From contig VTPC01000486.1 of the NCBI GenBank assembly GCA_011009095.1, positions 138,983 through 202,982 of the forward strand: a stretch of DNA of 64,000 nucleotides, in the 5' to 3' direction. The stretch comes from Ignelater luminosus. Taxonomy: Eukaryota; Arthropoda; Insecta; Coleoptera; Elateridae. Both the position numbers and the translations under genes were made by a program. Positions 35,889-47,538 of this stretch are shown here, piece by piece. Position 1 is the stretch's first letter. Every line of letters starts with the position of its first letter. The notes under the pieces were generated by a model. The model was not told where the DNA came from. It searched no databases and saw nothing but the letters and a program-made list of their open reading frames with translations.

Positions 35889-38800
35889 CGCCAGTACGAT
35901 ATTTTCTAAATAATCACAACATTTACAATGTCTGCTGGGTTTTTGGTTATATGATAATCTATCTTGGAAATGTTGTTATGTAAGGATATGATATTTCTAT
36001 AAATCCAAAAAGAGAAAATTCTCTATTACAGAAACAGAAAAATATATCATGCCATTTAAAACAAAAGTTGATTGTAGGAAAACATAGCATCAGAATTTCA
36101 CGTTTACCATCTAGTGGCCTAATTTGCAAAATTCGGCTTTTATTTAAAATTTTTTGCTTTATCGTGAATATTAACAAAGATGCAGGCTTGGTCCTGTATA
36201 AACAAACACTTTGTACAAAGTAAACATCATTCATATACTAGTTCAGACATACACCTAATGAAACGATGAATAGTTTAATGCCAAGGTCTTTATAGCGATG
36301 TTTTTAATCGAAAAATGCTTTTTACTGCTTCGAGTTGAAGAGTTAGGGGAATGGAACGTTATTTGAAGTTCACGAACATTGAATATGTTACAGAAAATCT
36401 TTTAAAGCTTTTGGTTATTTTTTGATTACAGGAGTTATAATGAATCTTTCCGTTCTTGACTGGCTAGGTTGCTAATCTCGTTTTTTGAAAACGTCCCGCG
36501 ATAGGTATGTTACGAAGTATCGAAATCAAACCGACATCAGAGCAATTTATAAAATCTACACTTTACGGTAATGCATGTGTTGACATATCCTTTCTTTAGC
36601 ATAACTATTGTTCAGTTATCGTTTCACTCAAAAAATTGAATTGTTTTGAAAGGATTATTGAGGGCACATTGATTTTCATCTAAACGTTCTAGACTAGAAT
36701 TTCTTGAAGACTAAAATCTAAAGACCTTATTCTAAAAAACATACAAAGTATTTTTCTCATTGTTAGATACAGCCAAGAAAAAGATAAAGAAATGAAAAGT
36801 ATGGCGATTTTTCATTTGTTGATTACAGATTACACTTGGAATCTAGAAGAGCTTTTGGTCTTTCAAAAACAATCATATCTGGATGTTTGCAGTCAATTAC
36901 ATTCATAACAGCAAAAAATGTTGTAAAGTTAACGAAACACAGTAGAACCCACTTTAACCCAGAGTTCATTTGTTTGACTAAATCTTATCAGCATTTTTGT
37001 TTTCAATCTCTGTGTGCTTTAAAGATGATGTTGGACTAATTAGGCAAGATGCAAATTATATTGTTATAGTTTAGAGTTTGGTTAAGTAATCTTCAAGTAT
37101 ACGTGAAATTAAAATTAAGATTAGCCTAAGTTATAATATGATATGAATTTTAAGCTAGAAATTACGTTAAAGTTTTAGTTAAGTGTGGAGGAAAACTGGA
37201 ACTTTTAAGTTTTAGTTATTTTAAGACTTGGGCTAATTTTCCTAACGAGTTAATTGAATTAATTCTAGTTACTAAGGGAAAATGGAATTGTACTACATTC
37301 TTTAGATTACCCACATGAACATTTATTACGAACCATCTTATACTGACTGCAGTACATTAAGGGCGGAATATCATTACTGACAATTTCCACAGAAAATTTA
37401 CCTAACAAGGATTGATCTAATGTTCTTGTCAAACAAGTGGTAGGTACCATTATATAAACTGTTATTGCTATTAATTAATTATCTTATTTCATTTAATAAA
37501 AATAGTTTGTTTTGATAATTGCGGTTATAATGCAGATATTGGTGGTTGTTTCTGAAAATTTACTTACTAGGTTTCTTTTATTATCACATCAGAATATCAC
37601 CAACTTGAGGTTAATTTTCCGTGATTTTTGTACAGAGATGTTTTATTTATTGTATTATTTAATATTATTTATTAGTAAAACAAAATGATTTTAATTTTCC
37701 GTTAATTTACTTTAGACAATAAACAGATAAGGAAAACATTGGCCGTAACTAAACCATTTCCAAATTAACTCGCTTCTTCGATATTAAAAATATATAGAAA
37801 AACAAAATTTAATCACATAATGACCTAGAGATATCGTGTGTTAGGTCAAGGATATAATCAATATCAAAAATAAAAGCCGTCTTGGGAAATTAACGTGAAT
37901 TTTTTTAAATGCTGCACCTGCAATTTCCACAAGTTTTATTAAAAACAAAAGCAGGAAAGCTCCCCTACCTTTGGTTTAAGTTTTGATACAGCGCAACTCC
38001 CTTAGCACATTTTATCTTATCACAAACATCAATCCCCGAATGTTCTTCAATAAGCGCGCATTACAAATTATGCAATATACTCGAACACTACACACACCGC
38101 ATGAGGTATTAGTTTGATATGAAAAGCAGTGATAGTGGTTCGCGAAATCCCCCACCCCTTTTCATAATCTAAGATGATCCCAGACGTACGTTTGTTAATA
38201 AATCCGTGCAAAATAGGAGCGCTTAGGGATTTAAGTCTTGAATGCTACTGGAAATGAGGCTTCTACCACAGAATATTTAAGCTATTCAAGAATGGGACGT
38301 TTGGGAATGTGTTAACGGCTTGTTCGCGAGTGTAGACGTAGCTCCGTACTTGCTCCTTCCAGCAGGCGACAGCTGCTCGCAAAATATCGACTGTTGTTAC
38401 TTTCTCTTCTTGTCCGGTTTTGTTGGTGTGCCAATTTTCCGTTTCGGCGCTACCGTCTGGGAAATGCGAGCAATCGTGCAGGATTCCTTGTTTTGCGCAT
38501 GAGTAACGCAAATTAAATGAAATTTTTGCTTTCATTGATAAGAATTTGAACGCATTGTTGAATGGACCTAATTGTAAAATGTGTAGTACAATTTATTTTT
38601 AATATTCTTTGATTTTTCAAGCTTATTTAATTCAATCTTTCTTAAAATAAATATTTCCGCATTTACAAATATTATCTTGTATTTTATATCTTTTGTATTT
38701 CTTGTTGAATTCCCTAGCACATGTGATCTGAAAAACGCTGTAATCAAGGAACTGTGCTCCCTTCTAGATAATTACACCTATATCATGTTAGTGCTTAATG

Positions 38801-38893
38801 TTTAATTTTAAATGATGTAATCAAAAACATAGTAAGTACATCTTGTACACGAAATTTTCTACTTTTCTTTTTCTAATCCATTAAGCACCACTA
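35889..38893. other. Intergenic, one GC-richer patch
   Basis: Mostly AT-rich. From about 38030 to 38530 the composition is more balanced, and a 90-codon minus-strand frame (38263-38535, TGQEEKVTTVDILRAAVACW) is open. I recognise no domain. It could be a host exon or a relic, and I do not call a gene. Confidence 0.35.
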
Positions 38894-40214
38894 CTAGAAA
38901 TCAGGGCAGTAGCTAGGCAAAATTTTACTATAGGCAAGCGGCATTTTTGCCCCCCTCCTCCCAGTGCACTAAAGTGAAAAAAAACTTATTTTACTGTATG
39001 ACGATTTATTTGAAAGTAAATTTGCCATTTTCTAATCACACGCTTTACAATTAATTATTACTGTTATACTCTATAATAATAGTAAACACAGGAACACAAC
39101 AATATTATTATACCTATAGGAAATTAATAATGTGCACATCCGTTTGAAAATTTAAATTATTAGTTAAAATAATCATTTCAGATACAAGCTTTTCTTGCTT
39201 TTTGCGCTGCAAATTCTGAAATATATGTTTCAAATGATTAGAATCTATTATGGACCTCTCTATAGAGATTAGAGCTGTATGAGACAGTCTTTCTTGAGAC
39301 ATAGCCAATCTTAAGAAGTTTTTAATTAGTCTTAATTTAGAAAACGATCTTTCACATGAGGCCCTGTTACGGGTGCCTATGTTTAAAAATATTTGTATTG
39401 CTGTAGAAAAATTAGGATACTCAACAAGTAAATCAGATTTATTCAAATTTTGAAATATTTCAATAGGAGATTGGCTTTGAGATTTAGAAAGCTCCTGAGC
39501 CTAGAATCTGAAACTTTCAGCTTTTTATAGAAACTCTACGGAATTTAAGTTCCTCGGATATTTTATGCACAAATCTTTAATACACTTTTCTATGTCACCG
39601 AAGCTCATCTTTAAAAATGACGCAACATTTAACAACTCAAAATCAGCTGAGAGTTCATTTAACTTGGGAAGTTATGGAATCCATACTTGAAGTATTATTT
39701 GCTTTTGTGTGACATCTGGAGTCAAGTTAGAATCAGCTCCAAGCTCTCCAGGCATTCTTTTAATTTTCCTTTTGGGCATTTCTATGGTTCTATGGGAATA
39801 TTACAGTTCTAGCATATATAGTTAGCAGCTTTATCAGTTTTAGCAAAACAATCGTTTCTATAATTCTAGATTTCTTCTAGCAATCCTTTGATATATTTGC
39901 ACGCTATATCAACTGTCACATTTTTTGTAGCAAATGATTTACTTAATTAATTTTTTCCAAAACAAAATACTAAAAAACCAAAAGAATCACAAATGCATAT
40001 TGCCTCAGTTTTTTTTTGAAGATTCTTCGCCTCACACACAAACCGTGCCCTTAGAGTAAATGGCTGGACCATCTGATTGTAGAATGCACAAAAAAATTTA
40101 AAAAGTTTTAAATGTCAGAGCTATTTTTTATTATTTTTCCTTTGCACTCTTACCTCTTGCGCCCCTAAGCAGGTGCCTACTCTGCCTACCCCTAGCTTCG
40201 GCCCTGCTAAGAAT
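38894..40214 (-). mobile_element. hAT transposon with 8-bp target duplications
   Basis: The ends CAGGGCAGTAGCTAGG (38902) and, reverse-complemented, CAGGGCCGAAGCTAGG (to 40206) form hAT terminal repeats. The flanks CTAGAAAT and CTAAGAAT match at 6 of 8 positions, as expected of an aged 8-bp duplication. The element is about 1.3 kb, shorter than an autonomous hAT, and carries a decayed minus-strand transposase. Confidence 0.88.
39114..40085 (-). pseudogene. hAT transposase relic (ZMYM1/DUF4371-like)
   Basis: The intact-looking part (39446-39114) is the hAT C-terminal dimerisation domain: NRASCERSFSKLRLIKNFLR, then SQERLSHTALISIERSI. Further upstream on the same strand, near 40080-39960, a fragment reads FTLRARFVCEAKNLQKKTEA, a stretch I associate with ZMYM1-like hAT proteins. 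The interval between is broken by stops and frameshifts, and the N-terminal zinc finger is not visible. In working elements this domain dimerises the transposase. Non-functional here. Confidence 0.82.
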
Positions 40215-41380
40215 AATTAGAGATCTAAGCGTAAAGGTGTAAAATCTTTTAATTTAGCTAAAAACTGTGTACTAAAGAATGTTTCACAAAAAAAATCAAA
40301 ATATAATTTCATGTTTACCTTTTTTTTTGCTGTCCTATGTGTAGGACACTGGAACTTTAGGGTACCTAAAAGTACACAAAGTGAATAAATATAGATTTTA
40401 CAAAAAATGGTAATAAAATGGCAAACAACGATCGTATTTTCTTTAATAAGTTAAAAAAAACATTTAATCTAGGTTCTGTAGGATAATAGTCAGTAGCGGT
40501 TCGACCATAAGAATTACGGGGCTGCAATCATCAACGATGCTTTTCAAAAAAATTTACTTTATTTTTTAACGCAGCGAACCAAGGAAAATCTTTCTTCTCT
40601 GGCAGTGCCGATTTGTCTACAGTTTATCGATCTTTAAACTAATCTCTCTCCCAAAATGTTTGGAACAGTGGCATTATGCAGCCATTATTCACGACGCATC
40701 TCTGGTGACACTATAGAAAGCATATTACTAGCATTGCTGTTTGATTTTCCACAAATTATTAAACGGTGTCCTTTTATCTCTAATACGATACTCTATACTA
40801 AAGAATTTACAAGCATGTGTTTAATTTTTTCTAGTTTTTTAATAGACAGAAAAGTCTGGGAAGTGTTTTTACAAGACTCGCAGGTTTCCAGGACTCGCCT
40901 AGAGGCTTGTCCTGTAAAGTATCACTTTCCGGACTTGTTATGTAAATAACTATTTTTTGCAGAAATTGACAGATTTTAGAGATATTGTAAAATATATGGT
41001 TGCAATTAAAGAAAATCTGATTTTTTGCTAAATATAATATTTTGTTTATAAATATCAAATGAAATAAAAACTTTATTCAACTTAAAGAATCCTTTTTTAA
41101 GTAAACCGTTCAATATATTAATAAATTATAAGAAATGGAATTCATGTAATTTCTAATAAAATTTAAAGCATTGTTAATTAAAATTTATTTTACTGAAAAA
41201 AGAAAAAAAGTAAAGACATTAAATGGTGATGTGCTTCCAGATTGCCAATAACACACTGTCAGATATCAATGCAATTCACAAAAAAGCAAAATCAGATATA
41301 GGCTTATATGGACCTTTCGTCTTATTTTAAGCCTGAGAGTACGTGATTGAAATTCGATGGTGGAATTCAAAGACACCCTA
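40215..41380. other. Intergenic, dispersed repeat piece
   Basis: A 29-bp stretch at 40871-40899 (ACAAGACTCGCAGGTTTCCA...) recurs with 5 mismatches at 50950-50978. CAGTAGCGGTTCG at 40491 resembles a lone hAT end. No gene seen. Confidence 0.35.
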
Positions 41381-42090
41381 TATACAGTGTGTCTAAGATA
41401 AGGATGCACAGCATGGGGATCTTGGAAACGGTAAGAGTTACAACATCGGTTAAATGGAATGAAAGTTGCCTATTCACAGGACCTTTTTGTTGGCGTTGTA
41501 AAATCTAGATATCTTGGATAGTTTCAGAGATATTTTTAAAAAAAGTAGATTTCTCGATTTTCATTATTATTTTTTCTTTTATTTATTTGAAGAGATATCG
41601 GAAAACTAAAACCATAGCTCTTGTTGTCACGATTCTAATGATGTAAATATGTAAACACAAAAAAATCAAAACTAAAATAACTCTATCATGTTTACGTCAT
41701 TAGAATCGTGACAACAAGAGCTATTCAAAACAATTTTCAATTATTTTTCCGCCTATTTAAAAAAATGAGGTTGATAATGGTTACTCAAAACCGAAACGTT
41801 GTACAGGCATTTTGTTAGCGTATTTTAATAGAGAACAGAAAGTGCCAATGGAAAAGTGGTTTAAGTGTTCCGATGTCTCTTCAAATAAATAAATGAAAAA
41901 ATAATAATGAAAATCGAGAAATCTAATTTTTTTTAAACATCTCTAAAACTATCCAAGATATCTAGATTTTGCAAACGCCAACAAAAAGGTCCTATAAATA
42001 GCCAACTTTCATCCCGTTTAACCGATGCTGTATCTCTTACCGTTTCCAAGATCCCCATGCTGTGCATCCTTATCTTGGACACACTGTATA
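41381..42090. repeat. 710-bp foldback (long-TIR) element
   Basis: Outer arms of about 232 bp (41381-41613 and 41859-42090) are strongly similar inverted copies starting TATACAGTGTGTC. An inner pair of 32-bp arms (41616-41647 and 41691-41722, AGCTCTTGTTGTCACGATTC) has a single mismatch. The central loop is 43 bp, and one side carries an extra 136 bp (41723-41858) absent from the other. No coding capacity. A single-stranded copy would form a long hairpin. Confidence 0.9.
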
Positions 42091-42626
42091 CACATGTGCA
42101 AAAAACAACTTCTGTAGTTTAAATAGCCTGTGAACCCCACTAACGCAAAACTCACAAAACGAAGAATATTTGGTTTTGTCAAAACAATTACTAAAGGATG
42201 CATCGTAGATATGACAAACCCTACATCGAAGAAAAACAGGTTTCATGAGGAACCCAAATATGTAAAGATATCCATAGCATCGTATTTAAGACAAAAGTGA
42301 CATTGTGTCACGCATTCATGCAACGCAAAAATAAATTTAGTTGTTAAAAGAATCAAGTGCCAAAAACAATTTATTTTGAATTTTTTTCCTAACTTTTTAA
42401 AAAACGAAATTATGAAAGAACGTGCTTTAGGTGGGACGCCCTCTATATAGTGCTTAAGTTCGGTCTAATAAGTTTAAATTAAAAACAGATTTTCAAGCTA
42501 CCTTGTCTATTTTTATTTAGAAAGAAAGTGCACATTCATGACCTATTTAACTTACTGGGACAAAATCACAATGCAAACAAAACTGTACCTTTAGGTATTT
42601 TCTGGTTAAATTGTAAATATCACCAA
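42091..42626. other. Intergenic, nothing recognised
   Basis: AT-rich non-coding DNA between the foldback element and mariner copy D. Confidence 0.4.
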
Positions 42627-43853
42627 TACGAAGCTTGCTGAAAAATTTCTGCAAATGGTTAAGGAAAACACAGAAACAATTTAGTAAACGGCTTAATTGC
42701 TTTTCAAAATATTTGCTCTTAGCATCAATACACTTTTTCATACGCCCAAATCAATTTCGAAGTATTTTTTCCAATCTGAAGCTGGGACCTCAGAAACCAG
42801 TTGTCTAAATGCCTCAACGGCTGCTTCAGGCAAAGAATAACGCTCAACATGCATCTTGTTTTTCATTGTAGGGAACAGAAAGAAGTCATTTGGTGTTAGA
42901 TCAGGCGAATACGGACAGTGCGACATTAATTTCACTTTTTTACTGGCCAAAAAGTCGACAGTTTGTGAAACTGTCTAGACACTTACCTTGTCATGGTGAA
43001 GAAAGATACGCCGATTTGGATTGTTTTTTCTGATTTCACTGATGACTTTCGGCAAACAAATTGTTGTGTACCAATCAGCGTTCACAATTCTTCGATTCTC
43101 TAAGGCTACTGTTATCACATGCCCAGAAATACGGAAGAAACAAGCAATCATTTACTTTGCAACACTGCGTGAATGAACAACTTTTGTGGTTTTCGACGCA
43201 TCTCAAAACATCCAAACAGTGAATTGTCGTTTAGTTTCCGGATCGTATGAGTAGATCCAACTTTTGTCACTAGTAACAATGTCGTATACTAAATTTAAAT
43301 GATCTCGGTCGAATTTCTTCAGAATTTCTTTGCACTAACTCATACGATTCTTCTTTTGAGTTTCGCTCAAATTATAGGAAATCCAGCGACTGTAAAGCTT
43401 CCGTACGCTCAAATGATGTGTATTGCTTTCATATCAATGCGCAAGGTGACCCCTATGTCACGGTATGACACATGTTGATCTCGCTCAATCATTTCACGCA
43501 CAGCATCAACGTTAGTGGCAACAACAGACGTAGATGGACGACCTTCACGAAATGCATTACTGAGAAAAGAACGTCCACGCTGGAACTCAGCAAACCAATT
43601 ATAAACAGTTCTATTCGATGGAACTTTCGATGCATTGTTTGGGTGTTAAGTTGCTGCAAAAATCGTAAAAAATCATTACTCGAAAATGTTTACAAAATCA
43701 CTTTTTTCAACGCGTTATGTAAACAGAACTGGTTAGCTTGATCACGAACTGTCAACTGAATTGTAGTTTAGAACTGAAAAATATTTGACAATGGCACAAC
43801 GCTAACGCCACCGGAAGTACCCGATTGCAGAAATTTTTCCAGCAAGCCTCGTT
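42627..43853 (-). mobile_element. mariner copy D, related but distinct family
   Basis: The ends CGAAGCTTGCTGAAAAATTT (42629) and, reverse-complemented, CGAGGCTTGCTGGAAAAATT (to 43851) differ from those of copies A-C, although the transposase is related. Flanks are TA on the left and TT on the right. The minus-strand gene is broken by several stops and shifts. The first Asp survives in TSDKSWIYSYDPETK, the second in LHHDKVSV (a stop follows), and the third in YSPDLTPNDFFLF (42950-42738). The C-terminus MKKCIDAKSKYFEKQ is in another frame. The N-terminal helices are readable around 43500-43640 on the minus strand. Confidence 0.88.
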
Positions 43854-45066
43854 CTCTAAGTGAAATGGAATTATGCAAAAAGGAAAACATTACTAAAGGC
43901 AAAGGTTTGTCTTGTTATGAGTGATCTATCTTATAAGTTTGTCGATGTTGTGTTAAAACACTTTGTACCAATATTTTAACATTCCGGTGGTACATGAAGA
44001 CATTACAAGTCTAACTTCGTATTTGTTAATTTATTGCGTCAACCCTTGCATTGGAAAGTCCAGTGTGTTGCGTTTTAAACATTGTACCATAATATGTTTT
44101 GATGAACACTAAGTGTATTGCAATTCATTTACGCATAAAAAAGTTATAGCCATTTTTTGAAACATGAAGAATAATATTGTCAGAAGAGTTAGGACATGTT
44201 GATAATTCTAGCTTGTCAACTATGAATTATAAGTTTGTAATTTCCCTTTTATAACGCTACTTTTTTGTTGCCCATCTTTCTTGTCAGCATCTTTGCGTCG
44301 AGTACGGAGTAGAGAGAGACTGAAAAGTCGCTAATCGAGAAGATAAGAAGTTCAAGTATTTGACAACCAACAGTCACCCGCAAATTTGTACACTTAGCTA
44401 TTAAGGGGAAACAGTCTGTTTATAATTTAAGAGTTTTAATGATCTAGAATCGTTCGAGAATTTACTGTAAATGACCATGGTCGTTACTGGATGTTAGTTG
44501 CGTCCTCGCCTGCTGTGTCCGGAAAATGGATTGAACCTCAAACAGCCAAATCTGTATAATTCTGTCCTATAGAAAACCACAAACTGGAATAAAGGCCAGC
44601 TTTCTGAAAATTTATACTAATTTCTTATAAGCATTAAGCAATAAGCCAACCCTAAAATAAAATTAATTTTTAAAATGCAAACTTTTCTGGGAGTCAGAGT
44701 AAATCATAAGGATCAGGCTTTCAAAAAGAAACTTCCATAAACCAGCAAAGCATCGCCACTTGCACCAGAAAGAGAAATGATCTTTTAGCCGGAAGGCAAG
44801 CCCAAGAATACTTCCCCTAGGTGCATCTTCACAATACCGAGATATTAAGGAAAAGCAAAATAAAGAGAGCAAAGTGGAGATAAAATAAAGAGCAGGGGCG
44901 TTTATACACAATGGCGCTCGAAGATAATAGATTACGATCAACAGATAAGAAGATAAAGAACAGTAAGGAACATATAAAGATTGTGATGAACAAATTAGAA
45001 CTAGCGTCAAAGAAAAATTGACAGTAGCCCTAACAGCCAATCAGTCACACTAAACCATTTGCTCTA
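43854..45066. other. Intergenic, nothing recognised
   Basis: No gene supported. A 125-codon minus-strand frame (44663-45040) is hydrophobic and low in complexity, without family features. Confidence 0.4.
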
Positions 45067-45819
45067 CACTGTGTCCCCAACCCTATGCCCGCAGGTACCA
45101 TGGCGCCCGGCGACCGTTTCACTTGTGCCCGCCACTATACGACCACGACAGTGTTGCCAATATTTTATCTTATAGAAGCGCCAGTTCCGTTCCGTCAAAG
45201 CGCCAAATAGCGCCATCTGAGATTAAGCACCAATTCAAATCTCGGTAAAGTTTTCGGTTAAACATTACATACATTCTCACTTTTTTTACGAGAGGGCACC
45301 ACCGTCGAATAGCACTTCGAATTGCACATATATTAAAATTCCCTGTAGAACATAATAATATAATATAGTTCAATTTTTGAATTTAGACCCGTTTAGGATT
45401 AAGTGCTGTGGTGTACAGTTCTAGTTAAGAAATAACCGTTGTCCGTAGTAGAAGTAAGGGGCTCTGCACGCTGCATCACGGTCGTCCAGAAAGCTCAAAT
45501 TAGAAATCCGAAAGTGAATTATTTGAAATATGTTTTATTAGTAATGTAGCATTATTACAAGAGTTATAGTCTTTTCCGATCGTTTATCATTCCTTTTTTA
45601 ATGTGTATGACGCAGAACCATCAGTTAAAAAAGTAGATTTTAAAGAAATTAAATTATTTTTATTTGAACCGTGGTGGGTTAACACTTGGCAAGCAGGTAG
45701 CCGTTTTATAATATAAATGAATAGGAAAAGGATGCATGCAGCAACACAACTAACGAGTATACTCTTATGGATGGCATAATATAGAAAGCCTGGGCTAAAG
45801 GGAAATAGAAGATTTTAAG

Positions 45820-46860
45820 TTCTGGTGGATTTGTGCAGTCAGGATAATCCGAAACGAGTCTAAATTTAAAAATTGAACTGTTGCTTGCTTATTTGAGGGA
45901 TTTTCTAACAAAGAGATTATGTTATCAGCAATACAAGATTTACAGTTGTCGGATAATACTGTCACAAAAAATATACATGCCATTTCCAAAGACATGCAAA
46001 TTCAGTTAAAAAGTGACTGGTCCTCACTACAATTTGACGGTCTACAGATATATCAGACACAGCACAGTTAGCAGTTATGACGAGAATGGTATTTAGTAAC
46101 TTTACTGTAAAAGAAGATCTACTGAAAATATTACTGATGATAGGACGAATAACTACTTTTTGGACACGTCATAAAAGTAGTTACAAAAATAGTAAACTTT
46201 ATTTGAGCAGCCCTTTTACAACACTTCCTTTTCAAGGCCCTATTATAAAATCCTGAAGACCCTAACCTCATTCTGCATACTGAAATGTGTTGGCTCAGTA
46301 AAGGCAAAGTTTTTGCAAGACTTGTAAATTTAATTTAAATGAAGAAATAAAAAATTATCTCAATTGTAAAAATCGAGATTTTGTTGAACTGACAGACTCT
46401 CGCTGGCTGGTGGATTTGGGTTTTCTCACAAACATAATGGAAAGATTGAATTATTTAAACTTGGAGCTGGAGGGAAAAGACAAACATATAGCTGTAACGA
46501 TTGGATTTGTAAAGCTAAAATGATTTTGTGGATATCACATCTGCAGATGAAGTCACTTGTGCATTTCCCAAATATGAAACAATGATAGGCGATGCCAAAA
46601 TTGACTTATCATTATTTGTTATCAACCTTCAATTACTTCAAGATCAGTTTGAAAAGCAACGGTTTTTTTTATTAATCTTTTTACTTGCCAAGTAAATGTT
46701 TTGTTCAAATAAGAACAGAAGAAGTGGAGCTAGAAATTATGGATCTTCAGAACCACATTGTTTTAAAATCCAATGTATAAGATGAGAAGTTCTTGAATAT
46801 AGTAGATAAAATCGTTTTTCAGTTCCACATACTTGTATGAATCATTGTTTTCAACAATGA
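45820..46860 (+). pseudogene. Charlie-type hAT transposase relic
   Basis: Conserved pieces occur in order on the plus strand. Near 45930-46015 is DLQLSDNTVTKNIHAISKDM, where family members have an LSxxTVxRRIxxLSxxV-type segment. Near 46380-46510 is ELTDSRWLVDLGFLTNIMER followed by LNLELEGKDKHIAV, a hallmark of GTF2IRD2/ZBED-like hAT proteins (LAFLTDIxxHLNxLNLxLQG). Stops and frameshifts separate the pieces and I see no complete domain. Confidence 0.72.
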
Positions 46861-47094
46861 ATATCATAAAATTAAAGTACAGATCTCGACTTACAGATGA
46901 ACACCTGCATGATTGCTTACGAGGAGGAATATCATCATACTCTCCTAATTATGAAACAATTGCCAATGAAATGCAGTGCCAAAGATCACATTGACTTTGA
47001 GATTTATATTTTTTATAAAGAATTTTTGTACCATGTACACTTTTGGCAAATAAACAGTAAAATAAGAAGACAATGTGAAACAGGCGATTTTGTA

Positions 47095-47320
47095 AGATAG
47101 ATAAGAAAGCAAAGAAGAGGGTGGAACCAACATGTGACAAGAATGGCAGACGATAGAATAGCCAAAATCTTTAGAAACAACAAACCACAAGACAAAAGAC
47201 CTATCGGACGACCACCAAAAAGATGACAGGGCAGCTGGCAATCAGCATCACAAGAATTCTATCGAGACAACCGAAACGGAATAGGCAATATGCCTTTGTA
47301 AGAGAAAGAAGTAAACTTTT
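47095..47320 (+). mobile_element. LINE 3'-end fragment
   Basis: The translation reads RRGWNQHVTRMADDRIAKIF followed by KRPIGRPPKR. This resembles the C-terminal tail after the reverse transcriptase of many non-LTR retrotransposons, where W-x-x-HVxRMxDDR and RPxGRPxxRW are common. A stop replaces the expected Trp. Only about 200 bp is recognisable, a size compatible with 5' truncation. The clade is not assigned. Confidence 0.6.
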
Positions 47321-47538
47321 GCATGTATTATTAAATAATTATTTATTTTACATAAGAATGTAAACAATAATTTTTGTATCTTAAAATTATATTTTTGAAA
47401 TTAAATATTTTTTTTTGTATATTCTGTGTATTGCTATTATGTATAACCATAAATTTACTTTGAAAAAATAACTGGCGCCCGCCGCTCGACCGATATTCGA
47501 GAATGTGCTCTTAAATACAAAAAGGTTGGGGACCCCTG

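Larger units (their letters stand above)
45067..47538 (+). mobile_element. Charlie-type hAT with a LINE tail inside
   Basis: The right end, read inward, is CAGGGGTCCCCAACCTTTTT, a classic hAT/Charlie end. The left end CACTGTGTCCCCAACCCT matches it with a small offset. GGCGCC-rich subterminal DNA follows both ends. A plus-strand transposase relic lies between, and a LINE-like fragment lies at 47095-47320. I could not find a convincing 8-bp duplication. Confidence 0.72.

Noticed and set aside
40491-40510. Lone CAGTAGCGGTTCG as a hAT left end
   Set aside because: No matching right end or 8-bp duplication found nearby.
44663-45040. 125-codon minus-strand hydrophobic frame
   Set aside because: Composition-driven; no recognisable family and no supporting signals.
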